Shown: positions 1 through 7,445, counted from the stretch's first letter. The stretch is DNA of 9,265 bases from Rickettsia typhi (GCA_945906835.1 CAMDRL010000044.1:1-9265); one strand, 5' to 3'. Program-made: numbers and translations. The notes: generated by a model from the letters alone, not told the origin.

Positions 1-535
1 CCGAAGCAAGATTTATAATATATTTTTCATGATTATTTTCCATTTCCATATTTATAAAATCAGAAATTTTATCACCCCAAAATTGATAAAGATTTTTAAT
101 TTTTAAATTCTTCTCTAATAAAGTTTTTTTAAAATCTGTTCCCATTTCCAAACGATAAGGCTGCATCAAATCAAGCGGCTTCAAAATTCCATAAAACCCC
201 GATAAAATTCTTAAATTTTTCTGTGCAAAATCAAAATCTGCCTGTGAAAATTTATCTTTTTCAATTGGCCCATAAACATCACCATCAAAAACCAGCAAAG
301 CTTGTTTGGAATTTTTTAGATCAAATTTTGGTAAGAATTTTTGAAATCTTTCAAAATTCAATTCAGCTAATTTTTTACTAATTCCCATCAATTTTTCTAA
401 ATCAGAAACTGAAAATTTTTTAAGCTGCAAAGCCAGTTTTTCAGTATCTTTGGCAAAATGAGGAATAGTAAAGTTCTGTTGATGAGTCATTGACTCGTAA
501 TCAAGCGACTTAGCAGGCGAAATAAGGATTAACAC
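1..535 (-). CDS. yaaA: Peroxide stress protein YaaA (DUF328), C-terminus beyond window
   Basis: YaaA limits free iron and so Fenton damage during hydrogen peroxide stress; it acts in the cytoplasm. The frame is open on the minus strand from position 535 to the left edge, giving about 178 residues of a family usually near 250, so the last third is missing. Recognisable family segments are ISPAKSLDYES at the N-terminus, a central FDGDVYGPI, DFDFAQKNLRILSGFYGILKP, LDLMQPYRLEMGT, LYQFWGD and the final visible INLAS. The start is taken as GTG at 535-533 because this gives MLILISPAKSLDYES, matching the usual family N-terminus; the first ATG (490-488) would remove that conserved segment, and an in-frame stop lies upstream near 574. 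No Shine-Dalgarno site is clear. The gene is divergent from trcR across 89 nt. Family identity is very likely; the start is likely. Confidence 0.93.
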   Translation of the reverse strand, partial: MLILISPAKSLDYESMTHQQNFTIPHFAKDTEKLALQLKKFSVSDLEKLMGISKKLAELNFERFQKFLPKFDLKNSKQALLVFDGDVYGPIEKDKFSQADFDFAQKNLRILSGFYGILKPLDLMQPYRLEMGTDFKKTLLEKNLKIKNLYQFWGDKISDFINMEMENNHEKYIINLAS

Positions 536-624
536 GGATAATTTCTTGCTTTTAAATTTGTGAATGGATTAAATGAAAATCATATCTCACTTAATTTTGT
601 TTCAAGTCTCAAATAAAAAATTTT

Positions 625-1194
625 ATGACTCAAGAATTACCTCTAATGCGTAAAGCAACTGCCGTTTGGTTGGTTGAAAATACTTCGCTTACTTTTGCTC
701 AAATCGCTCATTTTTGCGGCCTTCATGAACTTGAAGTTCAAGGAATTGCTGATGGCGATGTCGCTTCTGGAATCATCGGACAAAATCCATTTCTTTCAGC
801 TCAACTTACTCACGAAGAAATCGCTAGATGTGAAAAAAATCCTGAAGCATCTTTAGTTTTAAATAAATCAGTTTCCAGTAGCATTAAATCTACTGGTAAA
901 AAAGTTGGAAAATACACTCCAATTGCCAGAAGACAAGATAAGCCAGATGGCATTTTCTATTTATTGAAATATTACCCAGAAATTACCAATAATCAGGTTA
1001 AAAAATTGGTTGGTACAACTGATAAAATGATCGATTCAATTAGAGATCGCAGCCATTGGAATATTAAAAATATCAAACCAAGAGATGTGGTTTTGCTTGG
1101 TCTTTGCAGTCAATCTCAGTTTAACGATGTTTTGCAATCTAAAATAGAAGAAAAAGCAACAGAAAATTCAAAGAGAAAAAAAATTAAAAAATAA
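625..1194 (+). CDS. trcR: Cell cycle transcriptional regulator TrcR (DUF1013)
   Basis: 189 residues of the DUF1013/TrcR family, an alphaproteobacterial DNA-binding regulator linked to the cell cycle. The N-terminal block (about residues 7-52; MRKATAVWLVENTSLTF, then AQIAHFCGLHELEVQGIADG) is the family's first helix-turn-helix-like region. The middle carries the hallmark KYTPIARRQDKPDGI (about 96-110). A second helical block, PEITNNQVKKLVGTT followed by SIRDRSHWNI (about 118-147), precedes the conserved PRDVVLLGLCSQ (152-163). The tail after residue 172 is Lys-rich and poorly conserved, perhaps a nonspecific nucleic-acid contact. The start at 625 matches the family, which begins a few residues before the ALPLM-like segment. 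There is no Shine-Dalgarno sequence before the ATG. bcp follows after 2 nt, so the two are probably co-transcribed. A weak TTGTGA (558-563), 17 nt, CATATC (581-586) pair could be its promoter. Confidence 0.93.
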   Translation: MTQELPLMRKATAVWLVENTSLTFAQIAHFCGLHELEVQGIADGDVASGIIGQNPFLSAQLTHEEIARCEKNPEASLVLNKSVSSSIKSTGKKVGKYTPIARRQDKPDGIFYLLKYYPEITNNQVKKLVGTTDKMIDSIRDRSHWNIKNIKPRDVVLLGLCSQSQFNDVLQSKIEEKATENSKRKKIKK

Positions 1195-1196
1195 TC

Positions 1197-1664
1197 ATGA
1201 AATTAGAAGCAGGCAAACCAGCACCAACATTTTCTATAGCCAGCGATGAAGGCGAAATTTCTTTATCTGATCTTAAGGGTAAAAATGTTGTTTTATATTT
1301 TTACCCAAAAGACGACACTCCTGGCTGCACCATTGAGGCACAAGATTTTGCTAAAAAAAATCAAGATTTTGAAAAACTTAATTGTGTAATTTTAGGTATT
1401 TCTAAAGACAGCGTTAAAAGCCATTGTAATTTCATCGAAAAATATAAATTAAACTTTAATTTGCTTTCTGATGTAGATGGCGAAGTTTGCGAAAAATATG
1501 GCGTTATCAAAGAAAAATCGATGTTTGGCAAAAAATATTTTGGCATTGACAGAACCACAGTTTTAATTGATAGATTTGGTACAATTAACCAAATTTGGCA
1601 ATCAGTTAAAGTTAATGGACATGTTGAAGAGGTATTGGCGACTTTAAAAAAGATAGAAAAATAA
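1197..1664 (+). CDS. bcp: Thioredoxin-dependent thiol peroxidase, BCP/PrxQ family
   Basis: 155 residues, full length for a bacterioferritin-comigratory-protein peroxiredoxin, which reduces hydrogen peroxide and organic hydroperoxides in the cytoplasm. The thioredoxin-like fold is marked by NVVLYFYPKDDTPGCT (30-45), with peroxidatic Cys44 and Thr41 in the P-x-x-x-T-x-x-C motif. The conserved active-site Arg is probably Arg119 in GIDRTTVLID. The resolving Cys that many members carry five residues after the peroxidatic one is Gln49 here. Other cysteines are Cys63, Cys77 and Cys98, so this is either a 1-Cys enzyme or it resolves through another Cys. The start lies 2 nt after the trcR stop, with no Shine-Dalgarno site, suggesting translational coupling. 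A stress-defence role beside yaaA is consistent but not proof of co-regulation. Confidence 0.95.
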   Translation: MKLEAGKPAPTFSIASDEGEISLSDLKGKNVVLYFYPKDDTPGCTIEAQDFAKKNQDFEKLNCVILGISKDSVKSHCNFIEKYKLNFNLLSDVDGEVCEKYGVIKEKSMFGKKYFGIDRTTVLIDRFGTINQIWQSVKVNGHVEEVLATLKKIEK

Positions 1665-1680
1665 TCTTGATTTTTGCTAT

Positions 1681-1711
1681 TTGACTTCTATATTGCTGCG
1701 CTCCTTATACC
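1681..1711 (+). promoter_or_regulatory. Possible sigma-70 promoter for rplY
   Basis: TTGACT (1681-1686) is followed after 18-19 nt by TTATAC/TATACC (1705-1711). It would give rplY a 5' leader of about 130 nt. In an AT-rich intergenic region such matches arise often, and the spacing is at the long end, so this is weak. Confidence 0.25.
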
Positions 1712-1718
1712 TTAAATT

Positions 1719-1749
1719 AGCACATAGATATTTTTTACTGGTGCTTTTT
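1719..1749 (+). terminator. Weak hairpin with T-run after bcp
   Basis: AGCAC (1719-1723) pairs with GTGCT (1741-1745), followed by a run of T (1745-1749). The loop is about 17 nt, with only one further short AG/CT pairing inside, so the stem is poor for a rho-independent terminator. It could weakly terminate trcR-bcp, or lie in the rplY leader if the promoter at 1681 is real. Confidence 0.22.
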
Positions 1750-1837
1750 AAGATGAGTTGTTGGTGATGATCTTTTTGCTCGATCTTCCTTAATTTTCAA
1801 AAAGTTACCAAAAAAATTAATTAATTAAATTATCTTT

Positions 1838-1842
1838 AGGAG
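1838..1842 (+). promoter_or_regulatory. Canonical Shine-Dalgarno site of rplY
   Basis: AGGAG lies 5 nt before the rplY ATG at 1848. It is the only textbook ribosome binding site in the window; other starts have A/T-rich sequence instead. It fixes the rplY start and fits a highly translated ribosomal protein gene. Confidence 0.85.
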
Positions 1843-1847
1843 TCTTC

Positions 1848-2531
1848 ATGACTGGTGTTGTATTAAAAGCAGAAAAAAGAGAACAGCTTGGCTCTTTAGT
1901 TGCAAAAAAAATCAAAAGAACAGGTAAAATTCCTGCCGTTATCTATAACAAAGATAGCAATATCAATATCACTATTGATGTTAAAGAATTTGAATTTGAA
2001 TATTTCAAAGGAAATACTCAAGCTACAGTTATTGAATTAGATTTCGATGGCAAAAAAACTAAAGTTATCACTCATAATATTGATTTAGATCCAGTTTCTG
2101 ATCGTCCAATTCATGTTGATTTCTTGAACTGCGAAAATTCTAAAGCGGTAAAAGCTCAACCAAAATTAAACTTCATCAACCAAGATAAATCAACTGGTTT
2201 GAAAAAGGGCGGTTTCTTACATATCGTTTTAAGAAGAGTTTCAGTTATTTGCGATAGCGTGAATAATGTTCCAACTTCAATTGATATTGATGTTGCCCCA
2301 ATGCAAGTTGGTCAAAAAGTTAGAGGTTCTGATTTGAATCTTCCAGCTGGCGTTACATTGGCTAAAAAAGGCACATTCTTGGTTGCTAGCATCATTGGTA
2401 GAGCTTCTAAAACCGAAGATGAAGCTGCAGCAGGTGCAGCGGCGGCTGGCACAACTCCAGCATCGGGTGCAGCGGTGGCAAAAGCTCCAGCAGCAGCAAA
2501 AGCTCCAGCAGCAAAATCTGATAAAAAATAA
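1848..2531 (+). CDS. rplY: 50S ribosomal protein L25/general stress protein Ctc
   Basis: 227 residues of the long (CTC-type) bL25 family, which binds 5S rRNA in the large subunit. The N-terminal L25 domain (about 1-93) has the conserved RTGKIPAVIYN (24-34) and ends in RPIHVDFLN (86-94). The C-terminal CTC beta-domain (about 100-185) shows KKGGFLHIVLRRVSVIC (119-135), VPTSIDIDVA (141-150) and GTFLVASIIGR (175-185). The last 40 or so residues are a low-complexity Ala/Lys/Pro tail typical of alphaproteobacterial long L25. Arg130 stands in the position region that is often acidic in relatives. In many proteobacteria pth follows rplY, but here a terminator follows directly. The start is supported by AGGAG at 1838. 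Confidence 0.96.
   Translation: MTGVVLKAEKREQLGSLVAKKIKRTGKIPAVIYNKDSNINITIDVKEFEFEYFKGNTQATVIELDFDGKKTKVITHNIDLDPVSDRPIHVDFLNCENSKAVKAQPKLNFINQDKSTGLKKGGFLHIVLRRVSVICDSVNNVPTSIDIDVAPMQVGQKVRGSDLNLPAGVTLAKKGTFLVASIIGRASKTEDEAAAGAAAAGTTPASGAAVAKAPAAAKAPAAKSDKK
2478..2513 (+). repeat. Two perfect 18-nt tandem repeats in the rplY tail
   Basis: The 18-nt unit encoding AKAPAA occurs twice in direct tandem (2478-2495, 2496-2513) without mismatch. It explains the Ala/Lys/Pro tail as recent in-frame slippage or duplication and is expected to vary in copy number between relatives. Confidence 0.9.
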
Positions 2532-2555
2532 TTTTTCTTATTTGAAAATTAATTT

Positions 2556-2586
2556 AAAAAAGGAGACCCAAAAGGTCTCCTTTTTT
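2556..2586 (+). terminator. Rho-independent terminator of rplY
   Basis: GGAGACC (2562-2568), loop CAAAA and GGTCTCC (2574-2580) form a perfect 7-bp stem, flanked by A6 (2556-2561) and T6 (2581-2586), which extend it to 13 bp. It begins 24 nt after the rplY stop. The A/T flanks allow it to work on the minus strand too, stopping transcripts from the convergent SDR gene. Confidence 0.93.
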
Positions 2587-2616
2587 ATTGGGATTTGGGA
2601 TTATAACAAATTACTC

Positions 2617-2631
2617 TTAACCGTCGGTTAA
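2617..2631. repeat. 15-nt palindrome TTAACCG-T-CGGTTAA
   Basis: A perfect 7-bp inverted repeat with one central base lies between the rplY terminator and the giant hairpin. It has the shape of a dimeric regulator site, but no gene starts beside it, so a regulatory role is doubtful. It may be a repeat remnant. Confidence 0.4.
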
Positions 2632-2639
2632 CATTAATT

Positions 2640-2800
2640 ATACCAATTCCCATCTTTAATTAACTTTTTAGGCGAAATATTTTTGAGGATAAAATTTAGA
2701 AGAAAAGCCGCATGTACATAGAAGTACATAAGGTTTTTATTCTAAATTTTAGACCAAAAAGATGAAGCATAAAAAGTTAATTAAAGATGGGAATTGGTAT
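2640..2800. repeat. Giant palindromic element A (161 nt), MITE-like
   Basis: Perfect 31-bp terminal inverted repeats (2640-2670 and 2770-2800; outer end ATACCAATTCCCATC) enclose 99 nt that fold further. TTTTTG (2680-2685) pairs with CAAAAA (2755-2760), AAAATTTAGAA (2691-2701) with TTCTAAATTTT (2740-2750), and ATGTAC (2712-2717) with GTACAT (2724-2729) at the apex. It contains no coding frame. TTA on both sides (2638-2640, 2800-2802) could be a 3-bp target duplication if the repeat starts at TACC, but that is weak evidence in AT-rich DNA. It sits between convergent rplY and the SDR gene and shares an internal framework with 7226-7379. It could be a non-autonomous mobile element, or act in RNA as an end-protecting structure. 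Confidence 0.85.
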
Positions 2801-2817
2801 TATTAGATTTAGAAAAA

Positions 2818-3585
2818 TTACAAAGCCTTTTTACTTGGCAATCTAGAAAAAATTGGATCTGTAATTACATTTGAAAGTAAAGTTGCCAACCAAACCACGA
2901 AGAAAAGTGGAAAGGGGAAAGAAATGCGGGATTTATTTTTTTCTAATCCTTTAACAATTATTGCGGCACATTTTTCTGGAGACATTAGAAATGGCATTGG
3001 AAATTCATTCACATCAGTCATTGGAGTTTTGATATAACCGGGACAAACTACATTTACCGCAATTCCAATTTTTTCTAAATTTCCGCGCAACCCTTCACCA
3101 TAAACTCTAACAGCTGCTTTACTTGCAGAATATGCAGGAGAACTTGGTAATCCTCGAAATCCCGCCAAAGAAGAAATTATCACAATTTGTCCTGCTTTTC
3201 TTTCTTTCATTTTAGCAATTGCAGGATTTATGGTATTTAAAACTCCATCCAAATTTACAGCAAAAATTTCTTTTATTTGATTTGCTGATTCCAATCCTCC
3301 CGCTGTTCCTGCTGAAATTCCAGCGCAAGCAATAACCAAACTTAATTGATAAGTTTTTTCAATTTCTTCAATCCAATTTTGCATTGCCAACTCATCTTTC
3401 ACATCAATAATTTTGTAAGAAATATTAGCTTTTAATGCTTGGCAAATTTCTTTTGTTTCTTCTAATTTATTAAAATCGCGACCAGCTAAAAATAAATTTA
3501 CACCAGCTTGAGAATATTTAATTGCTAAAGCCTTGCCAATTCCGCTGCTTGCACCAGTTATCAGGATATTTTTATGGTTTTTCAT
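2818..3585 (-). CDS. SDR family NAD(P)-dependent oxidoreductase
   Basis: 255 residues of a classical short-chain dehydrogenase/reductase; the substrate cannot be told from sequence. The Rossmann cofactor motif TGASSGIG is at 10-17; AGRD (34-37), with Arg36 after the second strand, favours NADP(H) by family rules. The usual NAG motif reads CAG (87-89). The catalytic tetrad is Asn111 (NLDG), Ser138/139 (IISSLAG), Tyr152 and Lys156 (YSASK), followed by CPGYIKTPM (181-189). The C-terminal SFPFPLFFVVWLATLL (222-237) is strongly hydrophobic and may anchor the protein to the membrane or line a lipid pocket, as in several SDRs acting on lipids; that is inference. The gene is head-to-head with tmk across 23 nt and has no Shine-Dalgarno site. 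Confidence 0.92.
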   Translation of the reverse strand: MKNHKNILITGASSGIGKALAIKYSQAGVNLFLAGRDFNKLEETKEICQALKANISYKIIDVKDELAMQNWIEEIEKTYQLSLVIACAGISAGTAGGLESANQIKEIFAVNLDGVLNTINPAIAKMKERKAGQIVIISSLAGFRGLPSSPAYSASKAAVRVYGEGLRGNLEKIGIAVNVVCPGYIKTPMTDVNEFPMPFLMSPEKCAAIIVKGLEKNKSRISFPFPLFFVVWLATLLSNVITDPIFSRLPSKKAL

Positions 3586-3593
3586 TTTAGAGT

Positions 3594-3601
3594 TTTATAA
3601 A
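3594..3601. promoter_or_regulatory. Symmetric -10 box shared by SDR gene and tmk
   Basis: TTTATAAA is its own reverse complement, so TATAAA reads on the plus strand (3596-3601) and the minus strand (3599-3594). The boxes end 7 nt before the tmk ATG and 8 nt before the SDR ATG. Transcription from either would start at or next to the start codon, giving leaderless mRNAs. No clear -35 is seen on either side. Only 23 nt separate the genes, so promoters must lie here or within the opposing coding sequence. Confidence 0.5.
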
Positions 3602-3608
3602 AAAATTA

Positions 3609-5188
<1,580 letters not shown>

Positions 5189-5225
5189 TTATCAGAAGTT
5201 GTCTACACTTTAGTGATATCAGCGC

Positions 5226-5393
5226 TTCAGTGTTCACCACGCCTCGGTGTCACCCCGCACTTGTTGCGGGGTCCATTTCGTCAAGCGCTCATATCAATAG
5301 AATATTGAGATTGTTGTAAGATGGACCCCTCAACAATTGCGGGGTGACAATAGAGAGGTGTGCGGTGACGCTGAAGCTTGGGTAAACACTGAA
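5226..5393. repeat. Palindromic element B (168 nt), GC-rich arms
   Basis: Two 28-nt arms, 5249-5276 and 5321-5348, are inverted copies with 26 of 28 matches. Outside them TTCAGTGTTCACC (5226-5238) matches GGTAAACACTGAA (5381-5393) at 12 of 13 positions. The left arm itself forms ACCCCGCA-cttgt-TGCGGGGT (5252-5272); the apex is TCAATA-gaa-TATTGA (5294-5308). It is much richer in G and C than the genes around it. Palindromes of this CCCCGC-cttgt-GCGGGG kind are, to my recollection, dispersed in rickettsial and other alphaproteobacterial genomes. No T-run follows, so it is not a standard terminator. It fills the gap between mdh and ftsI. Confidence 0.85.
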
Positions 5394-5402
5394 ACATTAG
5401 AA

Positions 5403-5429
5403 TTGACTAAGTAAATCTAAAAATATTAT
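5403..5429 (+). promoter_or_regulatory. Possible promoter of ftsI
   Basis: TTGACT (5403-5408), 15 nt, TATTAT (5424-5429). It lies just right of element B and would start transcription near 5436, in the C6T7 tract, leaving a leader of about 22 nt before the ATG at 5458. The spacing is short, so this is moderate to weak evidence. Confidence 0.4.
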
Positions 5430-5457
5430 TCAAACCCCCCTTTTTTTCGCCCATTAA

Positions 5458-7038
5458 ATGGCAGATATAGAAATCAAAAAAAATCGTCTAATTTTTGTCT
5501 ATTTCTGCATTTTAGCAGTTTTCCTTACAATAATTCTGCGCATGTTTTTTGTCGTATTTTCTGGCGATAAAGTAAAAGTTAGAGTTACTTATAATTCAGG
5601 AAAAATAATTAAAAGAGCTGATATTTTTGATCGCAATGGCACTTTGGTTGCAACCGACTTAAGAACCAAATCGCTTTATGTTAGCAGCATTTTAGTTAAA
5701 GACCCACAAGCAATTGCTAAGGCAGTTTCAGAAACTTTCTCCGATCTTTCTTATCAAGAAATTTTAAATAAAATTCTCGATGGAAAAAGCAGCAAAAGCT
5801 GGATTCTCATCAAAAGAAATCTCTCTCCAAGTCAATCTGAGCAAGTAAAGAAACTACAAATTGCAGGCCTGTTATTTGAAGATGATAGAATTCGTGTTTA
5901 TCCTCAAAAATCAATCGCCAGCCATTTAGTTGGCTATGTTGACTTAGATCGCAAAGGTCTTGCTGGAATGGAAATGCAATATAATAAACAGCTTGCCGAA
6001 GGTCGGGAAAGTTTAAACCTAGCAATGGATGTTAGAGTGCAGGATATTTTGAATGATGAATTAGTAAAGGGCATTGAGGAATATCGTGCCAAGGCAGCTT
6101 CTGGCGTTATAATGGATGTTACTAATGGCGAAATTTTAGCACTTTCATCTTTACCTGATTTTGACCCCAATGTGCAACATGAAGCAGAGCCAGATCAGAG
6201 ATTTAACCGCGTGGTTAATGGCTCTTATGAGCTTGGTTCTATATTTAAAGTATTTACCAACACTTTAGCTTTTGAGAAAGATTTGGTTAAAATGGACGAT
6301 ACTTACAATGTCCACGATCCTATAAAATATGGTCGCTTCACTATTAAAGATGACCATGCGGTCAAAGATATTATGACAGTTGGCGAAATTTTTGCCTATT
6401 CTTCAAATATTGGAACCGTACAAATTGCTCAAAAAATTGGCATAGAAAATCAGAAAGAATTTTTAGAAAAAATTGGCATGCTTAAAAGAATAGAGGTTGA
6501 TTTTCCGGGACTTGGCAGACCAATGTATCCTAAGTCTTGGCGAGAAATTAATCTTTACACAATTTCTTATGGACATGGTATTGCCATTACTCCGCTGCAT
6601 ATTGCAATGGGAGTTTCTGCAGTTGTTAATGGCGGAATTCTTTACAATCCATCATTTTTAAAATTAGACAAAGAGGCAAAAGGCAAAAGAGTAATTAAAG
6701 AATCTACCTCAGATTTAATGCGAGTTATGTTGCGCAAAGTTGCCATGGAAGGAACTGGGCGCAATGCTAATGTTGAAGGATATGAAGTTGGTGGAAAAAC
6801 TGGAACTGCTGAAAGAGCTGAATTTGGCGGATATAATGAGAAACAAACCATAGCTTCTTTTGTGGCAGTATTTCCAATTTCTAAACCGAAATATTTGGTT
6901 TATGTGCTTTTTGATCGACCAAATTACAGCTTTAATACTGGCGGCATGGTTGCAGCTCCGGTTGCTGGAAGAGTCATAAAGAACATCGCACCAATTCTTG
7001 GCGTGATGCCAAAAGAAAATTCTTTACAAGGGCAATAA
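5458..7038 (+). CDS. ftsI: Peptidoglycan D,D-transpeptidase FtsI (PBP3)
   Basis: 526 residues of a class B penicillin-binding protein that cross-links septal peptidoglycan in the divisome. A short cytoplasmic N-terminus precedes one membrane anchor (about 11-35); the rest is periplasmic. The pedestal domain includes RADIFDRNGTLVAT (53-66) and HLVGYVDLDRKGLAGMEMQY (156-175). The transpeptidase domain has all three penicillin-binding motifs: SIFK (261-264, nucleophile Ser261), SSN (315-317) and KTG (447-449, in VGGKTGTAER). Length and the missing C-terminal extension fit the FtsI/PBP3 type; a PBP2-like relative is less likely because the motif spacing and GLAGMEMQYN read as FtsI. It lies outside a division and cell wall cluster here: no mraW, ftsL or murE is adjacent. 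There is no Shine-Dalgarno site; the upstream bases are a C6T7 tract. Confidence 0.92.
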   Translation: MADIEIKKNRLIFVYFCILAVFLTIILRMFFVVFSGDKVKVRVTYNSGKIIKRADIFDRNGTLVATDLRTKSLYVSSILVKDPQAIAKAVSETFSDLSYQEILNKILDGKSSKSWILIKRNLSPSQSEQVKKLQIAGLLFEDDRIRVYPQKSIASHLVGYVDLDRKGLAGMEMQYNKQLAEGRESLNLAMDVRVQDILNDELVKGIEEYRAKAASGVIMDVTNGEILALSSLPDFDPNVQHEAEPDQRFNRVVNGSYELGSIFKVFTNTLAFEKDLVKMDDTYNVHDPIKYGRFTIKDDHAVKDIMTVGEIFAYSSNIGTVQIAQKIGIENQKEFLEKIGMLKRIEVDFPGLGRPMYPKSWREINLYTISYGHGIAITPLHIAMGVSAVVNGGILYNPSFLKLDKEAKGKRVIKESTSDLMRVMLRKVAMEGTGRNANVEGYEVGGKTGTAERAEFGGYNEKQTIASFVAVFPISKPKYLVYVLFDRPNYSFNTGGMVAAPVAGRVIKNIAPILGVMPKENSLQGQ

Positions 7039-7127
7039 AAAATTATCCCATTCAATTTCAAGAAGCCAAATGAGTGTATTCTTTATTTTTTCGTCGCACT
7101 TGCAAAGCCAAGCCTTGCGGTGATCCT

Positions 7128-7172
7128 CAATATACCGAAATAGTTTGGTATATTGGAATCAGTTTCGGTATA
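7128..7172. repeat. Competing hairpins with TATACC/GGTATA arms
   Basis: CAATATACC (7128-7136) pairs perfectly with GGTATATTG (7147-7155). The overlapping segment TATACCGAAA (7131-7140) pairs perfectly with TTTCGGTATA (7163-7172). The two right-hand arms are near-direct repeats (AGTTTGGTATA 7142-7152, AGTTTCGGTATA 7161-7172), so only one hairpin can form at a time. Confidence 0.7.
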
Positions 7173-7425
7173 CAAAAATGTCATCCTGAGCGAAGCGAAG
7201 GATATCTTTAGAAAAAACTCTATAGCATACTAAGTTAATCTTGCATATTTCTAACTAAGAAGTTTTGAGAAAAAATTGCGACGAAGAATATAAGCTGTAT
7301 CAGGTGATACAGCATTATTCTTCGAGTAAATTTTTACCAAAAATTCGAAGTTAGAAATATGCAAGATTAGCTTAGTATGATATATCTCAAGAGATCCTTT
7401 GCTTCGCTCACGATGACAAGTTTGT
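7172..7425. repeat. Outer palindrome with CCTGAGCGAAGCGAAGG arms
   Basis: The 41-nt arms 7172-7212 and 7385-7425 are inverted copies with about 35 of 41 matches; their core is CATCCTGAGCGAAGCGAAGG on the left and its near complement on the right. From general knowledge this GAGCGAAGCGAAGG palindrome is a common dispersed repeat in many bacterial genomes. Its centre is occupied by the separate hairpin 7226-7379, which suggests insertion of one element into the loop of another. Confidence 0.8.
7226..7379. repeat. Giant palindromic element C (154 nt), related to element A
   Basis: Arms 7226-7255 and 7350-7379 are inverted copies with 29 of 30 matches; the one mismatch would be a G-U pair in RNA. 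Within, TTTTG (7263-7267) pairs with CAAAA (7338-7342), AAAAATT (7271-7277) with AATTTTT (7329-7335), and CGAAGAATA...GCTGTATCA (7282-7302) with TGATACAGC...TATTCTTCG (7305-7324) around a two-base loop. The arm sequence differs from element A, but the inner framework TTTTGAG, GAAGAA, ACCAAAAA and its spacing are shared, in the same orientation. It has no coding capacity. Confidence 0.88.
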
Positions 7426-7439
7426 TATGTTTTAAAGAA

Positions 7440-7445
7440 TATAAT
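7440..7445 (+). promoter_or_regulatory. TATAAT -10 box of the prepilin-like gene
   Basis: A consensus TATAAT ends 14 nt before the ATG at 7460, giving a leader of about 8 nt. No good -35 lies 16-18 nt upstream; that position is the end of the outer palindrome arm (7385-7425), so the repeat boundary may form part of the promoter. Confidence 0.45.

Noticed and set aside
2383..2631. Second-frame open reading frame over the rplY tail
   Set aside because: Its Gln/Leu repeats are the shifted reading of the Ala-rich rplY tail, and it runs through the terminator.
5252..5272. ACCCCGCA/TGCGGGGT hairpin as terminator of mdh
   Set aside because: The stem is strong but no T-run follows (CCATTTCG comes next), and the same sequence is repeated in inverted form, so it is better explained as a repeat arm.
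7077..7098. TATTCTT + CGTCGCA, an inverted split copy of TGCGACGAAGAATA (7277-7290)
   Set aside because: Two 7-nt matches separated by 8 nt are too short to claim as another repeat copy, though it could be a decayed fragment of element C.
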